Assembly: GCA_022414725.1 (NCBI GenBank)
Contig: CM039466.1
Coordinates: forward strand, 17,694,817-17,758,816
Direction of reading: 5' to 3'
Origin: Microglena sp. YARC
Taxonomy: Eukaryota; Chlorophyta; Chlorophyceae; Chlamydomonadales; Chlamydomonadaceae
Length of the DNA stretch: 64,000 nucleotides
The notes under the pieces are model-generated. The model made no database searches. It was not told where the DNA came from and saw only the letters and a program-made list of their open reading frames with translations. Made by a program: the position numbers and the translations under genes. The number at the start of each line of letters is the position of its first letter. The first letter of the stretch is position 1. Shown one piece after another: positions 1-8,493 of the stretch.

Positions 1-370
1 CAAAAAAGAACGGACGCTTGATGAATGGATAGAGTGGGCAGGCGCGCTCCGCATGAAAGCATCGAAGTGCAGAAAAGTAACAAAATGCAACGATAAACTA
101 TCGGCTGCAGGTGAAGTCGTTGAGAAAACTTATAATCCCCTCAAATCTTGTATCGAGAGCAAATGTCATACTAGTTATGAACGCATGGCGAGGATGACCA
201 ATAATTCCAAAACCGCCATGAGCTCGTTCGATAAACACGCAATCACCGCGGGATGCGGTGCCGTCCATTGCTCGAATGAAGGCGTGAAATATGGCAAGGC
301 GACCAAAGCATGGGACGCAATATCGAAGCGATGCGATATTCCCCGAAATGGATGTGTCGGTGATTGTTGA
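1..370 (+). CDS. Lys/Cys-rich protein of the inverted repeat (5' truncated by window edge)
   Basis: The reading frame is open from position 2 to the TGA ending at 370 and equals the C-terminal two thirds of the complete 169-residue copy at 55587-56096. It is basic, with about nine scattered cysteines. I do not recognise a family. It differs from the right copy by a Gly in place of Arg just before the CGAVH motif. The first ATG inside the window (53) is internal and is not the true start. Confidence 0.7.
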   Translation, partial: KKERTLDEWIEWAGALRMKASKCRKVTKCNDKLSAAGEVVEKTYNPLKSCIESKCHTSYERMARMTNNSKTAMSSFDKHAITAGCGAVHCSNEGVKYGKATKAWDAISKRCDIPRNGCVGDC

Positions 371-416
371 GGCAGGGTCTTACGCAACCGCATTTACTCA
401 AACGAAAGCCGTGTGT

Positions 417-437
417 ATCAAGCAGGCTTCTGCTTGA
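417..437. repeat. Dispersed hairpin, CAAGCAG...CTGCTTG
   Basis: A short inverted repeat with arms CAAGCAG and CTGCTTG and a 4-6 nt loop, usually followed or preceded by a GTTGTC/GACAAC motif. It recurs near 4548, 5437, 7000, 21134, 22655, 29485, 44752, 55518, 56216, 56407, 57993 and 58147, often next to a GC-rich segment containing CCACGGAGTGGGGCAGGGG. It is found inside and outside the inverted-repeat-bounded region. It could be a terminator-like hairpin or the core of a mobile repeat. Confidence 0.7.
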
Positions 438-498
438 CAACCCTAGTTGTTGCAGATCGTTGCTTTGGGGAAAAACGTTGGGGGGTGCATGAGCTCAC

Positions 499-1146
499 CT
501 ACGTTCGAGGATATTTAGCTTCGTTATAGCATGGATCGATACAGAATATACAACTGCACGAAAAACATAACAGCAAGCAGCTCCAGAATGCCCTTTTCCT
601 GAGCGGACGATACCCGAATAGCCTTACGTAATCGTCCATGTATTCCCACGTGTTTGCAGTGTACGTCTTTTCTATCTCTACAATCTTCTTCAATCGAGCA
701 GCATTCTGGTCGTACTCAATTGTGGCACCAGATAATAGGTGGATTGTCGTGCCGTCAAACGTGAACATAGTCTTATTCATCACGTTCGATGTACGCCTGA
801 AGTAGAATGTCTCTTTGTACAGGTCGAGTATTTCTAAACATTTCTTGGCGTCATCCTCATTATCGAATACCACCATTCCATGTAAAATAAACTTGTTGCT
901 CCTGTCATTCCACGTACTGCCTGAAACTGTGAAACACGCATACATGCATGTCTCCAACTTCTTGAAGTTATCCATTGTTTCTGTTTTACACAGATAGGGT
1001 GCGCAAAAGCAATATACTAGACATAGTCTTGATTTTTTATACTTGTGAAAAATAAACATGGTATCATTCTCATCAGACAGGTGTCTGCCAGGTGTAGCCA
1101 AGTCTGCGTGTGTAGCGTTGTAGACATCTTGACAGATGACACACAA
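499..1146 (-). CDS. 215-residue unknown protein of the inverted repeat
   Basis: An intact frame, nearly identical to 54811-55458 in the other arm (Cys/Ser, Thr/Lys, Ala/His and Ala/Asp differences only). The N-terminal 60 residues are Cys-rich; an internal Met at about residue 58 (MDNFKKLET) could be the real start. The middle alternates strands and helices, and the C-terminus ends in a Cys-rich hydrophobic stretch that could be a membrane or lipidated tail. I do not recognise the family. It diverges from the gene at 1311 across a short spacer that holds transposon-end remnants. Confidence 0.6.
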   Translation of the reverse strand: MCVICQDVYNATHADLATPGRHLSDENDTMFIFHKYKKSRLCLVYCFCAPYLCKTETMDNFKKLETCMYACFTVSGSTWNDRSNKFILHGMVVFDNEDDAKKCLEILDLYKETFYFRRTSNVMNKTMFTFDGTTIHLLSGATIEYDQNAARLKKIVEIEKTYTANTWEYMDDYVRLFGYRPLRKRAFWSCLLLCFSCSCIFCIDPCYNEAKYPRT

Positions 1147-1176
1147 AGCACACGGCCTGTATTGTCAGAGTGTAAG

Positions 1177-1260
1177 TAAGTCAACGGAACATATAAATGA
1201 AACGTCTCTGTGTACGGCCACACGCGGTATTACTTAAAGCCTACAGTCGGCGGAACAGTA
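1177..1260. repeat. Two TACAGTC-family transposon-end remnants between divergent genes
   Basis: Two copies of the family's left-end motif lie in the same orientation: TCAACGGAAC at 1181 and TACAGTCGGCGGAACAGTA at 1242. The segment between resembles the family's subterminal sequence (TGTACGGCCACACG). Both are also present in the right arm, so they predate the duplication. They sit in the only promoter space available to the two flanking genes. Confidence 0.6.
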
Positions 1261-1310
1261 TCTTGTTTGTCAGAACTGCTTTCATTTGTTAATGCACACA
1301 GATAATAAGC

Positions 1311-1695
1311 ATGGACTTCACTAATACATCACCAGCTCAGCTAGGCATCATCATCGCTGACGGAGGGCCACACAAGAATGCTGCATTGGCTGCACTTGTC
1401 CAAACTGCTGAGCGAGCTGATGAGGCAGTGCGGGTGGCGCATGCGGCTGTTGAAGCTGCCGTAGCCCTGCTGCGAAACAACAACCGGTATGATTTGCTTT
1501 GTTGTCTCTATAGCCATTTAAACAACCTAGACAACATCATTAGTATAACACACGACGCTTGTGATTGTGATTGCACACAGGTGGGTCATCAACTCAACGG
1601 AGAAATCGGTGCTTCAGACTGCCCTGCAAGTCCTTCAACCAAGTGGCCATGCCGCTCTGGTGCAGGGAGGGATTGGAAGGCATGCATGGGGTTGA
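1311..1695 (+). CDS. 96-residue Ala-rich helical protein, probably spliced
   Basis: Exon 1 (1311-1486) encodes an Ala-rich helical segment. A GT at 1487 and an AG ending at 1580 bound a 94-nt candidate intron with a pyrimidine- and A-rich 3' part (ATTGCACACAG). Joining at this point gives a C-terminus with the same character (ending GRHAWG) and a TGA at 1693-1695. The stop lies inside the inverted repeat in both arms, so both copies encode the same protein. Read unspliced, the frame gives 154 residues and runs across the repeat boundary at 1754, giving unrelated C-termini in the two arms, which argues for the spliced model. No family recognised. Confidence 0.55.
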
Positions 1696-1857
1696 TCCAT
1701 TGCGTCATGGAGTTGTACATGATAATTGGATTAATAGGGAATGGTACTACTTTGCCTCCTGGTATCACCGGATGAGGAAGATGCTCAGGCCCCCTATTTT
1801 GAAAACAAAGTTAAACTTGACAACCCTAGTGAATTTCCTTCATTTCATATTTTCTTA

Positions 1858-2220
1858 TTAATCGGTAAATAGATACTTGTTCAAGTGCAGTTTATGTTTA
1901 CTGCAAATTCTAAGAAAGTGCAGCTCAGTTGAATGTAGTCCGAATATGTTAGCAAATCGGAGGGCTTTTTCGATACTATGTGGACACGTTTGACTCATGT
2001 TATTAATTGCATGCAAGAAATCATTTTCTTTGAACACCAGCAATCTCCCTGGTTCTCTAGTTGTTTGCATGTAAGGTAAATCAACTTGTATTTCGTTGAA
2101 GTCTTCACATATCTCCCTGTTCAGATCGACATGTATGTAGCAGTCTTGACGCGAAACAACTCTATCTATATCAGACACGGGGTGAGTGGATGCCTGAATA
2201 ACCAAGCGACAAGCGTTCAT
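1858..2220 (-). CDS. 120-residue unknown protein, paralog of 29755-30120
   Basis: This intact frame is over half identical along its whole length to the 121-residue product of 29755-30120. Shared blocks include EICEDFN, EPGRLLV, FLHAI and a common C-terminus HLNKYLFT followed in both by a TAA stop. The conserved ends support the start and stop chosen and show that TAA is read as a stop here. Cys and His residues near the C-terminus (LRICSKHKLH against LHVCNKHKLH) are conserved. Function unknown. It lies just inside the left inverted-repeat arm. Confidence 0.75.
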   Translation of the reverse strand: MNACRLVIQASTHPVSDIDRVVSRQDCYIHVDLNREICEDFNEIQVDLPYMQTTREPGRLLVFKENDFLHAINNMSQTCPHSIEKALRFANIFGLHSTELHFLRICSKHKLHLNKYLFTD

Positions 2221-2319
2221 CTTAGTTTTCTTTTTAGAATTATCATCGCCTTATGCTTTTTGACCTGATTTACTTAAACCCATTAAGCAAAATAGTAGTG
2301 AATATTTTGCAACATTTAT

Positions 2320-2986
2320 TTACTTGGCGGAGTGTAAGATTAAATTTACAAATTTCCGGGTGTTCCTATCATACCGGATAGGATCAACCCTGTCAACGAC
2401 CAGATCAAACTGTATATCACAGTTTAGTGAACGTGTTAGCCAATTCAGTCCATGACTTGCAATCGGCAGGGTGTCGCATGTCTCGTCCAATGAAATTAAT
2501 TGTGAGTTGGTTAGCTGCGTTCTGGTCACACCACTTCCAGAATTGTACCGCCGCAGTGAGACATGCAGAGGATCCATGTTTGGCACAATACGACTCACCA
2601 AACTTCAGCCCACCATTGATGTAAATTACAAACACTTTGTTTGGGGAGGTTTGCTGCTTCGTCCAATGCTCTAGCGCTACGTACGAGTCAACAACTTTTG
2701 TCTCGACATGGTGCACTTGAGACAGCCTAAGCCACTCGTCCACCGAATGGGGCTCGATATGGCTATCCATGAAAATCGCTGTATTGATGTTATAACCGGT
2801 TTGAATGAGGGCTATTAACACATTCCACTCATGATATCCGCTGCCACACTCTGGAAATACAATGATTGATACCTTACTTGTGCATTTGTTTACATAATGG
2901 AGCACATTATTGATGATGTGGTTACTGTCATTGGGGGTACATGCACTATTTTGTAGAACAGGTAAAGGATGCTTTGCATCACCCAT
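2320..2986 (-). CDS. Unknown protein with Rossmann-like N-terminus, possible frameshift near 2425
   Basis: The frame from 2986 to 2417 encodes 189 residues with a strand-Gly-rich loop-helix pattern (SIIVFPECGSG, then a strand ending FMDSH) and further hydrophobic strands (VFVIYI), like a nucleotide- or SAM-binding Rossmann fold. It stops at 2417. An overlapping frame continues to 2320 with protein-like sequence (FDLVVDRVDP, RKFVNLIL), so the original gene may have been about 220 residues with one frameshift near 2425. No firm family assignment; methyltransferase-like is a guess from the Gly-rich loop. Confidence 0.5.
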
Positions 2987-3142
2987 TCTATGTTTGCATT
3001 ATTATGATGATGTTAAGATCCTTTCTTATTCTTTTGGTGATAAAATCATGCACCACATTTCCTTAAGCACACTTTAGCATGAAATACAAGGTGTCCCACT
3101 ACTCCCTGCTCGCCCACGGTATACACGCAGTGCGGACGATTA

Positions 3143-3222
3143 TGCATGTAATGGGCGTTCCTTCCTCCGGGCGGATTTTTTAAAATGTATACTCAGAATT
3201 TAGAGCCTCCAGAACGACTCAT
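3143..3222. mobile_element. Degenerate foldback transposon fragment
   Basis: It begins AATGGGCGTTCC near 3149 followed by CTCCGGGCGGATTTTT, the end sequence of the foldback family seen complete at 52143-52308. A segment near 3200 (TTAGAGCCTCCAGAACGACTC) matches that family's middle in inverted orientation. Only half an element remains. Confidence 0.55.
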
Positions 3223-3378
3223 ACAAATTCAAAAAGACAAAAGACAAAAGACAAAAGACAAAAGACCTGGAGTGTCACAGGGACAATGAGTGGGACAAGG
3301 AGAAGAGTGGGCGGATGCAACTGGTTACTATAGCTCTCAATCAATACATCTCCATCTCCATCTCCATCCCCCACCTCA

Positions 3379-3735
3379 TCAACCTCCAGCCCCACCCGCC
3401 GCCATGCTAAGTGGGCATACACCACAGTTACAGGCTCCGAATGTAGTCGAGTGATCGACTGTCAAAACTGCATTTGCAGGGCAATCCCTGCAATTCACCA
3501 GCAAAGGGAGAGGCATACCAAACATCTCCATAATTAGGACACGAAAATCTGGAGATGACGAGTGCTTCAAATCTCGCAGTCGAACCCCTTCTCTGTCGAC
3601 ATCCTCGCCACCATCCTCGTCGATGATGCAAAAGTTGCCATGCTTTATGTACGGCAAACTTCCTACATACTCGAAATCCATACACATTGCAGTTCGGAGC
3701 CGAATCTTGATAGACCCTTTCTTCTTCATAGCCAT
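3379..3735 (-). CDS. 118-residue protein with C-terminal Cys cluster
   Basis: The frame starts MAMKKKGSIKIRL and ends in a Gly/Ala tail. The C-terminal third has CRDC, then about 17 residues, then CNCGVC, which could bind one zinc ion. An acidic central stretch (DEDGGEDVD) precedes it. A second frame in the same region (3428-3805) is less protein-like. No family recognised; moderate confidence that this is a gene. Confidence 0.4.
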   Translation of the reverse strand: MAMKKKGSIKIRLRTAMCMDFEYVGSLPYIKHGNFCIIDEDGGEDVDREGVRLRDLKHSSSPDFRVLIMEMFGMPLPLLVNCRDCPANAVLTVDHSTTFGACNCGVCPLSMAAGGAGG

Positions 3736-3825
3736 CTTCAGTGCCTGCGAACATGGGTGGATGTTTGGTCAGCTCATGCTTTCGCAGCCAGCACAATCTT
3801 CGCAATCAATTACTGGATATTGCTT

Positions 3826-4238
3826 TCGCAGTGGAGCCATAGAGCTAGCAAGCCAGCGCAATCCAAACGCGAACTTCGCAAATACTAGCAGCAATGAAAG
3901 TAACCATGAATGGATAATGCTTTCGCAGGTGGAGCCATAGAGCTAGCAAGCCAGCGCAATCCAAACGCGAACTTCGCAAATACTAGCAGCAATGAAAGTA
4001 ACCATGACTGGATAATGCTTTCGCAGGTGGAGCCATAGAGCTAGCAAGCCTCGCAAATACTAGCAGCAATGAAAGTAACCATGACTGGATAATGCTTTCG
4101 CAGGTGGAGCCATAGAGCTAGCAAGCCTCGCAAATACTAGCAGCAATGAAAGTAAACATGACCGGATAATACTTTCGCAGGTGGAGCCATAGAGCTAGCA
4201 AGCCTCGCAAATACTAGCAGCAATGAAAGTAACCATGA
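3826..4238. repeat. Tandem repeat, about five units of 97 then 77 bp
   Basis: The segment GGAGCCATAGAGCTAGCAAG recurs at 3831, 3930, 4028, 4105 and 4182. The first two intervals are about 97 bp; the later ones are 77 bp because a 20-bp piece (CAGCGCAATCCAAACGCGAA) is lost. The pattern fits slippage. No coding function is apparent. Confidence 0.85.
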
Positions 4239-4254
4239 CTAGATCTCGATGACT

Positions 4255-4400
4255 GCTACTATTGAACTCACCCTCGGAATTAGCTTTTGGAGTTCGCTGG
4301 ATGCTCCCTAACACACTGAGTTCACCCTCGGAATTAGCTTTCGGATTTCGCTGGATACTCCCGAACACACTGAGTTCGTGAGCGAAGAATTGGAGTACTT
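4255..4400. repeat. Two-copy direct repeat, with an inverted relative near 48900
   Basis: GAACTCACCCTCGGAATTAG occurs twice (4264 and 4319 regions), each followed by a CTGGAT(A/G)CTCCC segment and ACACACTGAGTTC. The reverse complement of this segment is found at about 48901-48970. It is a dispersed non-coding repeat of unknown origin. Confidence 0.7.
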
Positions 4401-4529
4401 CGGTACTTGGTTAAGATTGACATGGCTGGGTGTGGCTTGGCCTGGGTGCGTCAAGTAGGGTTCGTATTTTTTGAGGCGCATGGGGACATGTGTCGGAGAT
4501 GACTTGCTTACACACGTGGGTCGATGCGC

Positions 4530-4690
4530 ATGGGGACACGTGTCGTCTCAAGCAGACTTCTGCTTGACAACTATGTCGGGAGTATGAAATATGAATCGCG
4601 GGACCCACGGAGTGGGGCAGGGGAATTCACTTGCGGACTCGTGTGAAGCTTCGAGGCGCGCGAAAACACCTTGGATTACGCATTGAGGGA
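4530..4690. repeat. Dispersed repeat: hairpin plus CACGGAGTGGGGCAGGGG block
   Basis: This segment contains a CAAGCAG hairpin, then a stretch reading ATGAATCGCGGGACCCACGG and ending GGGGAATTCA. Close copies occur near 6975-7100, 22632-22790, 17750-17835 and 29480-29580, and inverted copies near 56195-56445, 57930-58000 and 58060-58165. Copies both inside and outside the inverted repeat suggest that the repeat belongs to the host or to a general mobile family. Confidence 0.75.
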
Positions 4691-4815
4691 TAGGGATGCT
4701 GATAGAGAGTTGGGACGCGCGTCATCATGCGGATTTAGTCGACGACAAGGGTTTCGTGTGCGCCTCAAAAAACGAGTGTAAGAAACGCAAAATCCGTACA
4801 GATTACAGCCGTACA

Positions 4816-5391
4816 ATGGCTACACTCAATCCTTTTAAGGGGGCCTTGGCCACGCATAAGTACAGTCCACCGAAGCTCGAAGACAACTCTTGCAACCCCC
4901 CAAGTGCTTCTTCAGATCAGCAAAAGCAGGCTAGCGTGTCGGAATCAAGTCGGAATCAAGGCCGCATTATGATCGAATTCCGTGGTGAGCGCAAGCAAAT
5001 GCCGCGTCTACGAGGTTGGTTGAGGCCGGGAGCCGATAGGCTTTGGTGCAACATCTATAGTATCGAGCCAAGACTTCGCTTCAAGTACGTGGACCATGTT
5101 ACATTCGATGACGATATGTGGGAGTGCAACGCTGTATGGTTGCATTGCCTACATTTACCAAACGGATCAATTTATACAGCGTCGGTCTTTGAGATGCTGA
5201 AGGAGGCAGTCAACATTTTGTCACACACACCCGGTGCTGCAAGGTACACACTCCTCGACTCGCATGATGATGCGCACCGTTTGGGAGGAGCGCACCTAAT
5301 TCTCACAAGGGGGTGGTCATTCGTTTTCTACGCCATGACCGGGAGCAGGTTAGGGGGCAAGGTCTTACTGGCCGTAGCAAGGCCAAAGTAA
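4816..5391 (+). CDS. Unknown 191-residue protein
   Basis: The frame is open from 4696, but 4730-4815 is a dispersed repeat also found at 5520, 21220 and 58340, so I place the start at the ATG at 4816 (MATLNPFKGA). The product has a Ser/Gln-rich linker near residues 35-55 and then a compact domain rich in Trp, His and strands (NAVWLHCLHL, ILTRGWSFVFYAM). No family recognised. It lies just upstream of the first duplicated block. Confidence 0.5.
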   Translation: MATLNPFKGALATHKYSPPKLEDNSCNPPSASSDQQKQASVSESSRNQGRIMIEFRGERKQMPRLRGWLRPGADRLWCNIYSIEPRLRFKYVDHVTFDDDMWECNAVWLHCLHLPNGSIYTASVFEMLKEAVNILSHTPGAARYTLLDSHDDAHRLGGAHLILTRGWSFVFYAMTGSRLGGKVLLAVARPK

Positions 5392-5633
5392 GTAGTCCTC
5401 GGTGCCCGCCCTCCCCCTTCAGAACTTCACTAGGATTGTCAAGCAGACGCCTGCTTGATACACGGCTTCTTTTGAGTACCGAACCACAGTGAATGAGGTT
5501 GCGTAAGACTCAATGCGGCTTTAATCGACGACAAGTGTTTCGTGTGCGCTTCTAAAAACGAGTGTAAACAACGCAAAATCCATACCATATCCATTGCGCG
5601 ATTGCGCGAAGAAAAAGAGTATTCATCGACGCG

Positions 5634-6326
5634 ATGCCGACCGATATATATATCCCGCCTTGTCAGCCCATTTCAAAACCAGTCCGCAAACTAGGAAAGG
5701 CGTTGTCGCTGGTCATGGACAGTCTCGGTACAACCAAGTTTCTTAATCGCCTCCACTGCCAGAATGTCAGCCGTCTCCATGCACTGCGGGCGTCATCGGC
5801 TGTTTCCGGTGATCCACGCATCTTGAAGTATAACGCATTGCTTCACCTTATTAAACAAAGACACCACACATCCCCACCGTCACGTTTGTTCCTCGTCGCG
5901 GTGGAGTACTTCTTCGATGACGGATGCTGCAAGATCGCCAACGGGGGCGCCCTTGTATTCTCATATGCTATCAACACCCTTTTCGTTGTGGAGGCGAAAA
6001 TCCTCAAAGACCCCCCTGCCCAGTATGGACATGACAAGGTGTTGAAAGCCATACAGCAGGCCACTATGTGCGCGACTAGACTTTTGTCCTGGCTACCGCA
6101 TCTCATAAACATGGACCTGAAAGACGGAACCTCACTTGGATATGTGACAATTTCTCGTATGATCGTGACTGCTGTGAATCGCGGTGGACGCGTCTTCTGT
6201 CAAGATATCCACAGCCAGGAAATTTACTATGAATTGGAGGAGGAAGACCCATTTAAGGTGGAACTTTGGCAAAATTGTGGAGTTGCCGAGAATCGAACCC
6301 GGGTCTGTTGGTATAGTGCACCATGA
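5634..6326 (+). CDS. PD-(D/E)xK nuclease-like protein, form A copy 1
   Basis: One of four paralogs (also 8494, 21345 and 23610). All have an N-terminal helical part, FLVAVEY, then a strand ending VVE-x-K and a helix containing a conserved Gln (QQATMCA or HQATMCA). This order resembles a restriction-endonuclease fold. In form A the position 15 residues before the Glu is Gly, where form B has Asp, so form A may be catalytically inactive. In this copy the TAA that ends its sister at 21941 is TAT, so the frame runs another 36 codons into the tRNA-like sequence. The family call is from motif spacing only. Confidence 0.5.
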   Translation: MPTDIYIPPCQPISKPVRKLGKALSLVMDSLGTTKFLNRLHCQNVSRLHALRASSAVSGDPRILKYNALLHLIKQRHHTSPPSRLFLVAVEYFFDDGCCKIANGGALVFSYAINTLFVVEAKILKDPPAQYGHDKVLKAIQQATMCATRLLSWLPHLINMDLKDGTSLGYVTISRMIVTAVNRGGRVFCQDIHSQEIYYELEEEDPFKVELWQNCGVAENRTRVCWYSAP

Positions 6327-6386
6327 GATTGACGGGAAAGAAGAAAATTGCCCTTACCTTACGCTATACCATTGAGCTACAACCCC
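6278..6386 (-). tRNA. tRNA-like sequence with B box, perhaps intron-bearing or a pseudogene
   Basis: Read on the minus strand, it starts GGGGTTGTAGCTCAATGGTA (A-box like) and ends with T-arm GGTTCGATTC, then CAACTCC and a discriminator A. The acceptor stem pairs in all seven positions (one G-U) and the T stem in all five (one G-U). The D stem is imperfect. At 109 nt it is too long for a simple tRNA; I could not place a convincing anticodon arm, so isotype is not assigned. It lies tail-to-tail with the nuclease-like gene. A tRNA-derived SINE is an alternative. Confidence 0.45.
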
Positions 6387-6535
6387 AGACGTAGATGCAA
6401 AGCTCCTTATATGTGTTCAATATATAATAATGCAATCAATGTAATGTAATGTTACGTAATTGGAAGTTGAAACGCTATCTTGCGCTTATTCTGGACAACA
6501 AGTGGAAAGCTATACTTTATAAACAATCAATCAAT

Positions 6536-6973
6536 ATGATTGACAAGTGTTTTTCTCTACTAATACCTATCTGCATCGCTACCTTTGCTTTTATTTACAT
6601 AGCTCGACTGAAGATTGAGATTGAGACTGAGCGCGCTCGAAATAAGGCAGATGCTGCTAGACTGAAGATTGAGCTTGAGACTGAGCACTCTCTAAAGAAG
6701 GCAGATGCTTCTCGAGTGAATAGTCTGGAGATTGAGCTTGAGACTGAGCGCGCTCGAAATAAGGCATATGTTGCTAGAATGAAGATTGAGACTGAGCGCG
6801 CAGAAGCACTTGAGAAGCAACTGAGGTACGAACTGTCAAGCATGACTGCAGAGCAATGGAATTCCCTGAACGATCATGACAGGCGTCTCAATGAGGATCT
6901 TTGCAAACAATACGGAATCCCCTGCCCCAACATTCAGGAGTCATGCCTCGATTCCGCGATTCATCTTTCATGA
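6536..6973 (+). CDS. Membrane-anchored coiled-coil protein, copy 1
   Basis: The product has one N-terminal hydrophobic segment (LLIPICIATFAFIYIA) followed by a long charged coiled coil with repeats of the type LKIE-x-ETE-RARNKADAAR, then a globular tail that includes SSMTAEQWNSLNDHDRR. The open frame begins at 6449, but the copy at 22176 shares sequence only from the hydrophobic segment, so I choose the ATG at 6536. The tail also occurs in front of RFC1 at 40984. The repeats make it prone to length change: copy 2 has an extra ELETE unit. Probably a membrane-tethered scaffold; function unknown. Confidence 0.55.
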   Translation: MIDKCFSLLIPICIATFAFIYIARLKIEIETERARNKADAARLKIELETEHSLKKADASRVNSLEIELETERARNKAYVARMKIETERAEALEKQLRYELSSMTAEQWNSLNDHDRRLNEDLCKQYGIPCPNIQESCLDSAIHLS

Positions 6974-7127
6974 GCACATGGGGGACACGTGTCGTCTCAA
7001 GCAGACGTCTGCTTAACAACTATTTCGGGATCATGAAAGAGGAATCGCGGGACCCACGGAGTGGGGCAGGGGAATTTAGCTGCGGACTCGCGGAAACACG
7101 TGTCATAGGATCTGACTGGTCCATCGG

Positions 7128-7234
7128 AGGAGGACACACGCAAACGGCGGAACACTGTCGAATGTATCGGAGGACACAAGATGCGGAACACTGTCAAATG
7201 TATAGGAGGACACACGCAAACGGCGGAACACATG
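7128..7234. repeat. Short repeats containing GCGGAACACTGTC(G/A)AATGTAT
   Basis: About three units of 33-36 bp, each with CGGAACACTGTC and GGAGGACAC. The longer version in copy 2 is at 22805-23170. The frames open through it are repeat artefacts and are not reported as genes. Confidence 0.8.
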
Positions 7235-7312
7235 TACAGTCGACGGAATACTAAAATGAAACCGCCTCGTGTACGGCACACCTTACGGTGTAACATAATG
7301 TGGTGTCGCTAC
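7235..7312 (-). mobile_element. Solo end of a TACAGTC-family element
   Basis: This starts TACAGTCGACGGAATACTAA and continues with the family's subterminal sequence to GGTGTAACATAATG. No second end is found nearby in the right orientation. It abuts the 3' end of the gene at 7309-7623, as such ends do at RFC1 and Fanzor. Confidence 0.8.
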
Positions 7313-7623
7313 GATTCTCGCAATGGTTCAATTTGGGCTGGCTGCTGCAGGAGTGCTTGCTCCGAATGCACATGACGTCTAATGAGATGAAAAGGTGTTG
7401 TTTCCCAGTAAGGGTGTTGTTGCTTATATCTAATTATTTCTGGGAGTTCTTCAATACGATCCAGGAAGTTGTACATGATTGCTTTATCCCACAGGGTCGG
7501 TGTTTTTATTTGTTGAAACAGCTGGAATACGTCTTCTGCATCTTGTAATGTAAAGTTGTTACGAACCTGTTGAACTCGTTTCTTGAAGGCTCTCTGATTC
7601 TGATCTTTGTGAAAAAAACACAT
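7309..7623 (-). CDS. Unknown 104-residue protein
   Basis: The frame has a protein-like composition, mainly helical and rich in Gln, His and Arg (VFQLFQQIKTPTLWDKAIMY). It ends exactly where the transposon end begins, so the native C-terminus may be lost. It lies in the segment present only in duplication copy 1. No family recognised. Confidence 0.4.
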   Translation of the reverse strand: MCFFHKDQNQRAFKKRVQQVRNNFTLQDAEDVFQLFQQIKTPTLWDKAIMYNFLDRIEELPEIIRYKQQHPYWETTPFHLIRRHVHSEQALLQQPAQIEPLRES

Positions 7624-7813
7624 TTTTTACAGGATATGCGTAATTGATATGGAACCCGAAAAACTTTATACACACGTGACGAATTGAACCCTCAGAATCG
7701 CCCTCTGGGAAGTGTACTGGTTGACATAAGTGAGGCGGCGCACATCCAGGCGAGCGCCGACAGCGGACCCCGGTCTGCAGCATTTGTATCTGTAGACAAA
7801 CGACGTAGCATAG

Positions 7814-7865
7814 ATAGATAGATAGATAGATATATATATAGGATAGATAGGATAGATAGGATAAC
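7814..7865. repeat. GATA-type microsatellite
   Basis: A run of GATA units changes to TATATA and then GGATA units. It lies within about 870 bp (7624-8493) without a credible gene that also holds dispersed repeats and the CT tract at 8308. Confidence 0.9.
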
Positions 7866-8307
7866 ACAATTTATCACGACACATGCCGTATCCTCACACA
7901 CGCGTCGCGGCGGCTGCTGTCGAGATGATGCCCACCAAACACTCTCACTCATTCTCACGCAAACGGCGGAACACTGTCGAATGGCACACGCAGGACCCTC
8001 ATTGACACACGCAAACGGCGGAACACATGTAGACGACTCATCTTCATCTTCATCGTACATCACTCAATCACTCACTCACTCACTCAGATTAAAGGGACCG
8101 GCGCTTTGCGTACACAGGCATGCCCAATCCTTGTGTATTGCTGGAGGTACGATAGCCGGGCATCATAAAAGGATCTCCTCGCCCAGAGCATGCATATTTT
8201 TCTTTTCTTCTCCTCATCATCCTCTTCCCTAGCGCGTCATTCGCACACCACCCTCTTCTTTCCTTTCTTCCATCTACAAATAAAGCAAAATACATACACA
8301 CGCGAAT

Positions 8308-8315
8308 ATCTATCC

Positions 8316-8367
<52 letters not shown>

Positions 8368-8392
8368 TTCTCTCTCTCTATCTTTCTCTCTC
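8308..8392. repeat. CT microsatellite in the leader of nuclease-like gene form B
   Basis: A pure CT tract broken by single T residues, on the coding strand of the gene at 8494. Copy 2 has the same tract, shorter (about 23453-23512). It lies 100 bp upstream of the start codon. Confidence 0.95.
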
Positions 8393-8493
8393 CACACGCC
8401 ACACAGACGGATATGTAAAGCCTTCTCTTCTTTTGAGATTGGAGTCATTGCCACATCCACGTATGCGCGAAGAAAAGAGTCTTCATCGACGCG

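Larger units (their letters stand above)
1..1754. repeat. Left arm of a large inverted repeat
   Basis: Positions 1-1754 are the reverse complement of 54203-55956: paired coordinates always add to 55957, so no net indel separates the arms over this length. Only a handful of base differences are visible through the encoded proteins. Identity stops abruptly after 1754. The arm is cut by the window edge on its outer side; the right arm continues at least through the start of its outermost gene at 56096. The arms are 52 kb apart and carry three genes each. This resembles the terminal inverted repeats of large DNA viruses or Polinton-like elements, but a recent inverted duplication would look the same. 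Confidence 0.93.

Noticed and set aside
2417..2986. Assignment as a SAM methyltransferase
   Set aside because: Only one Gly-rich loop fits; the other methyltransferase motifs could not be placed.
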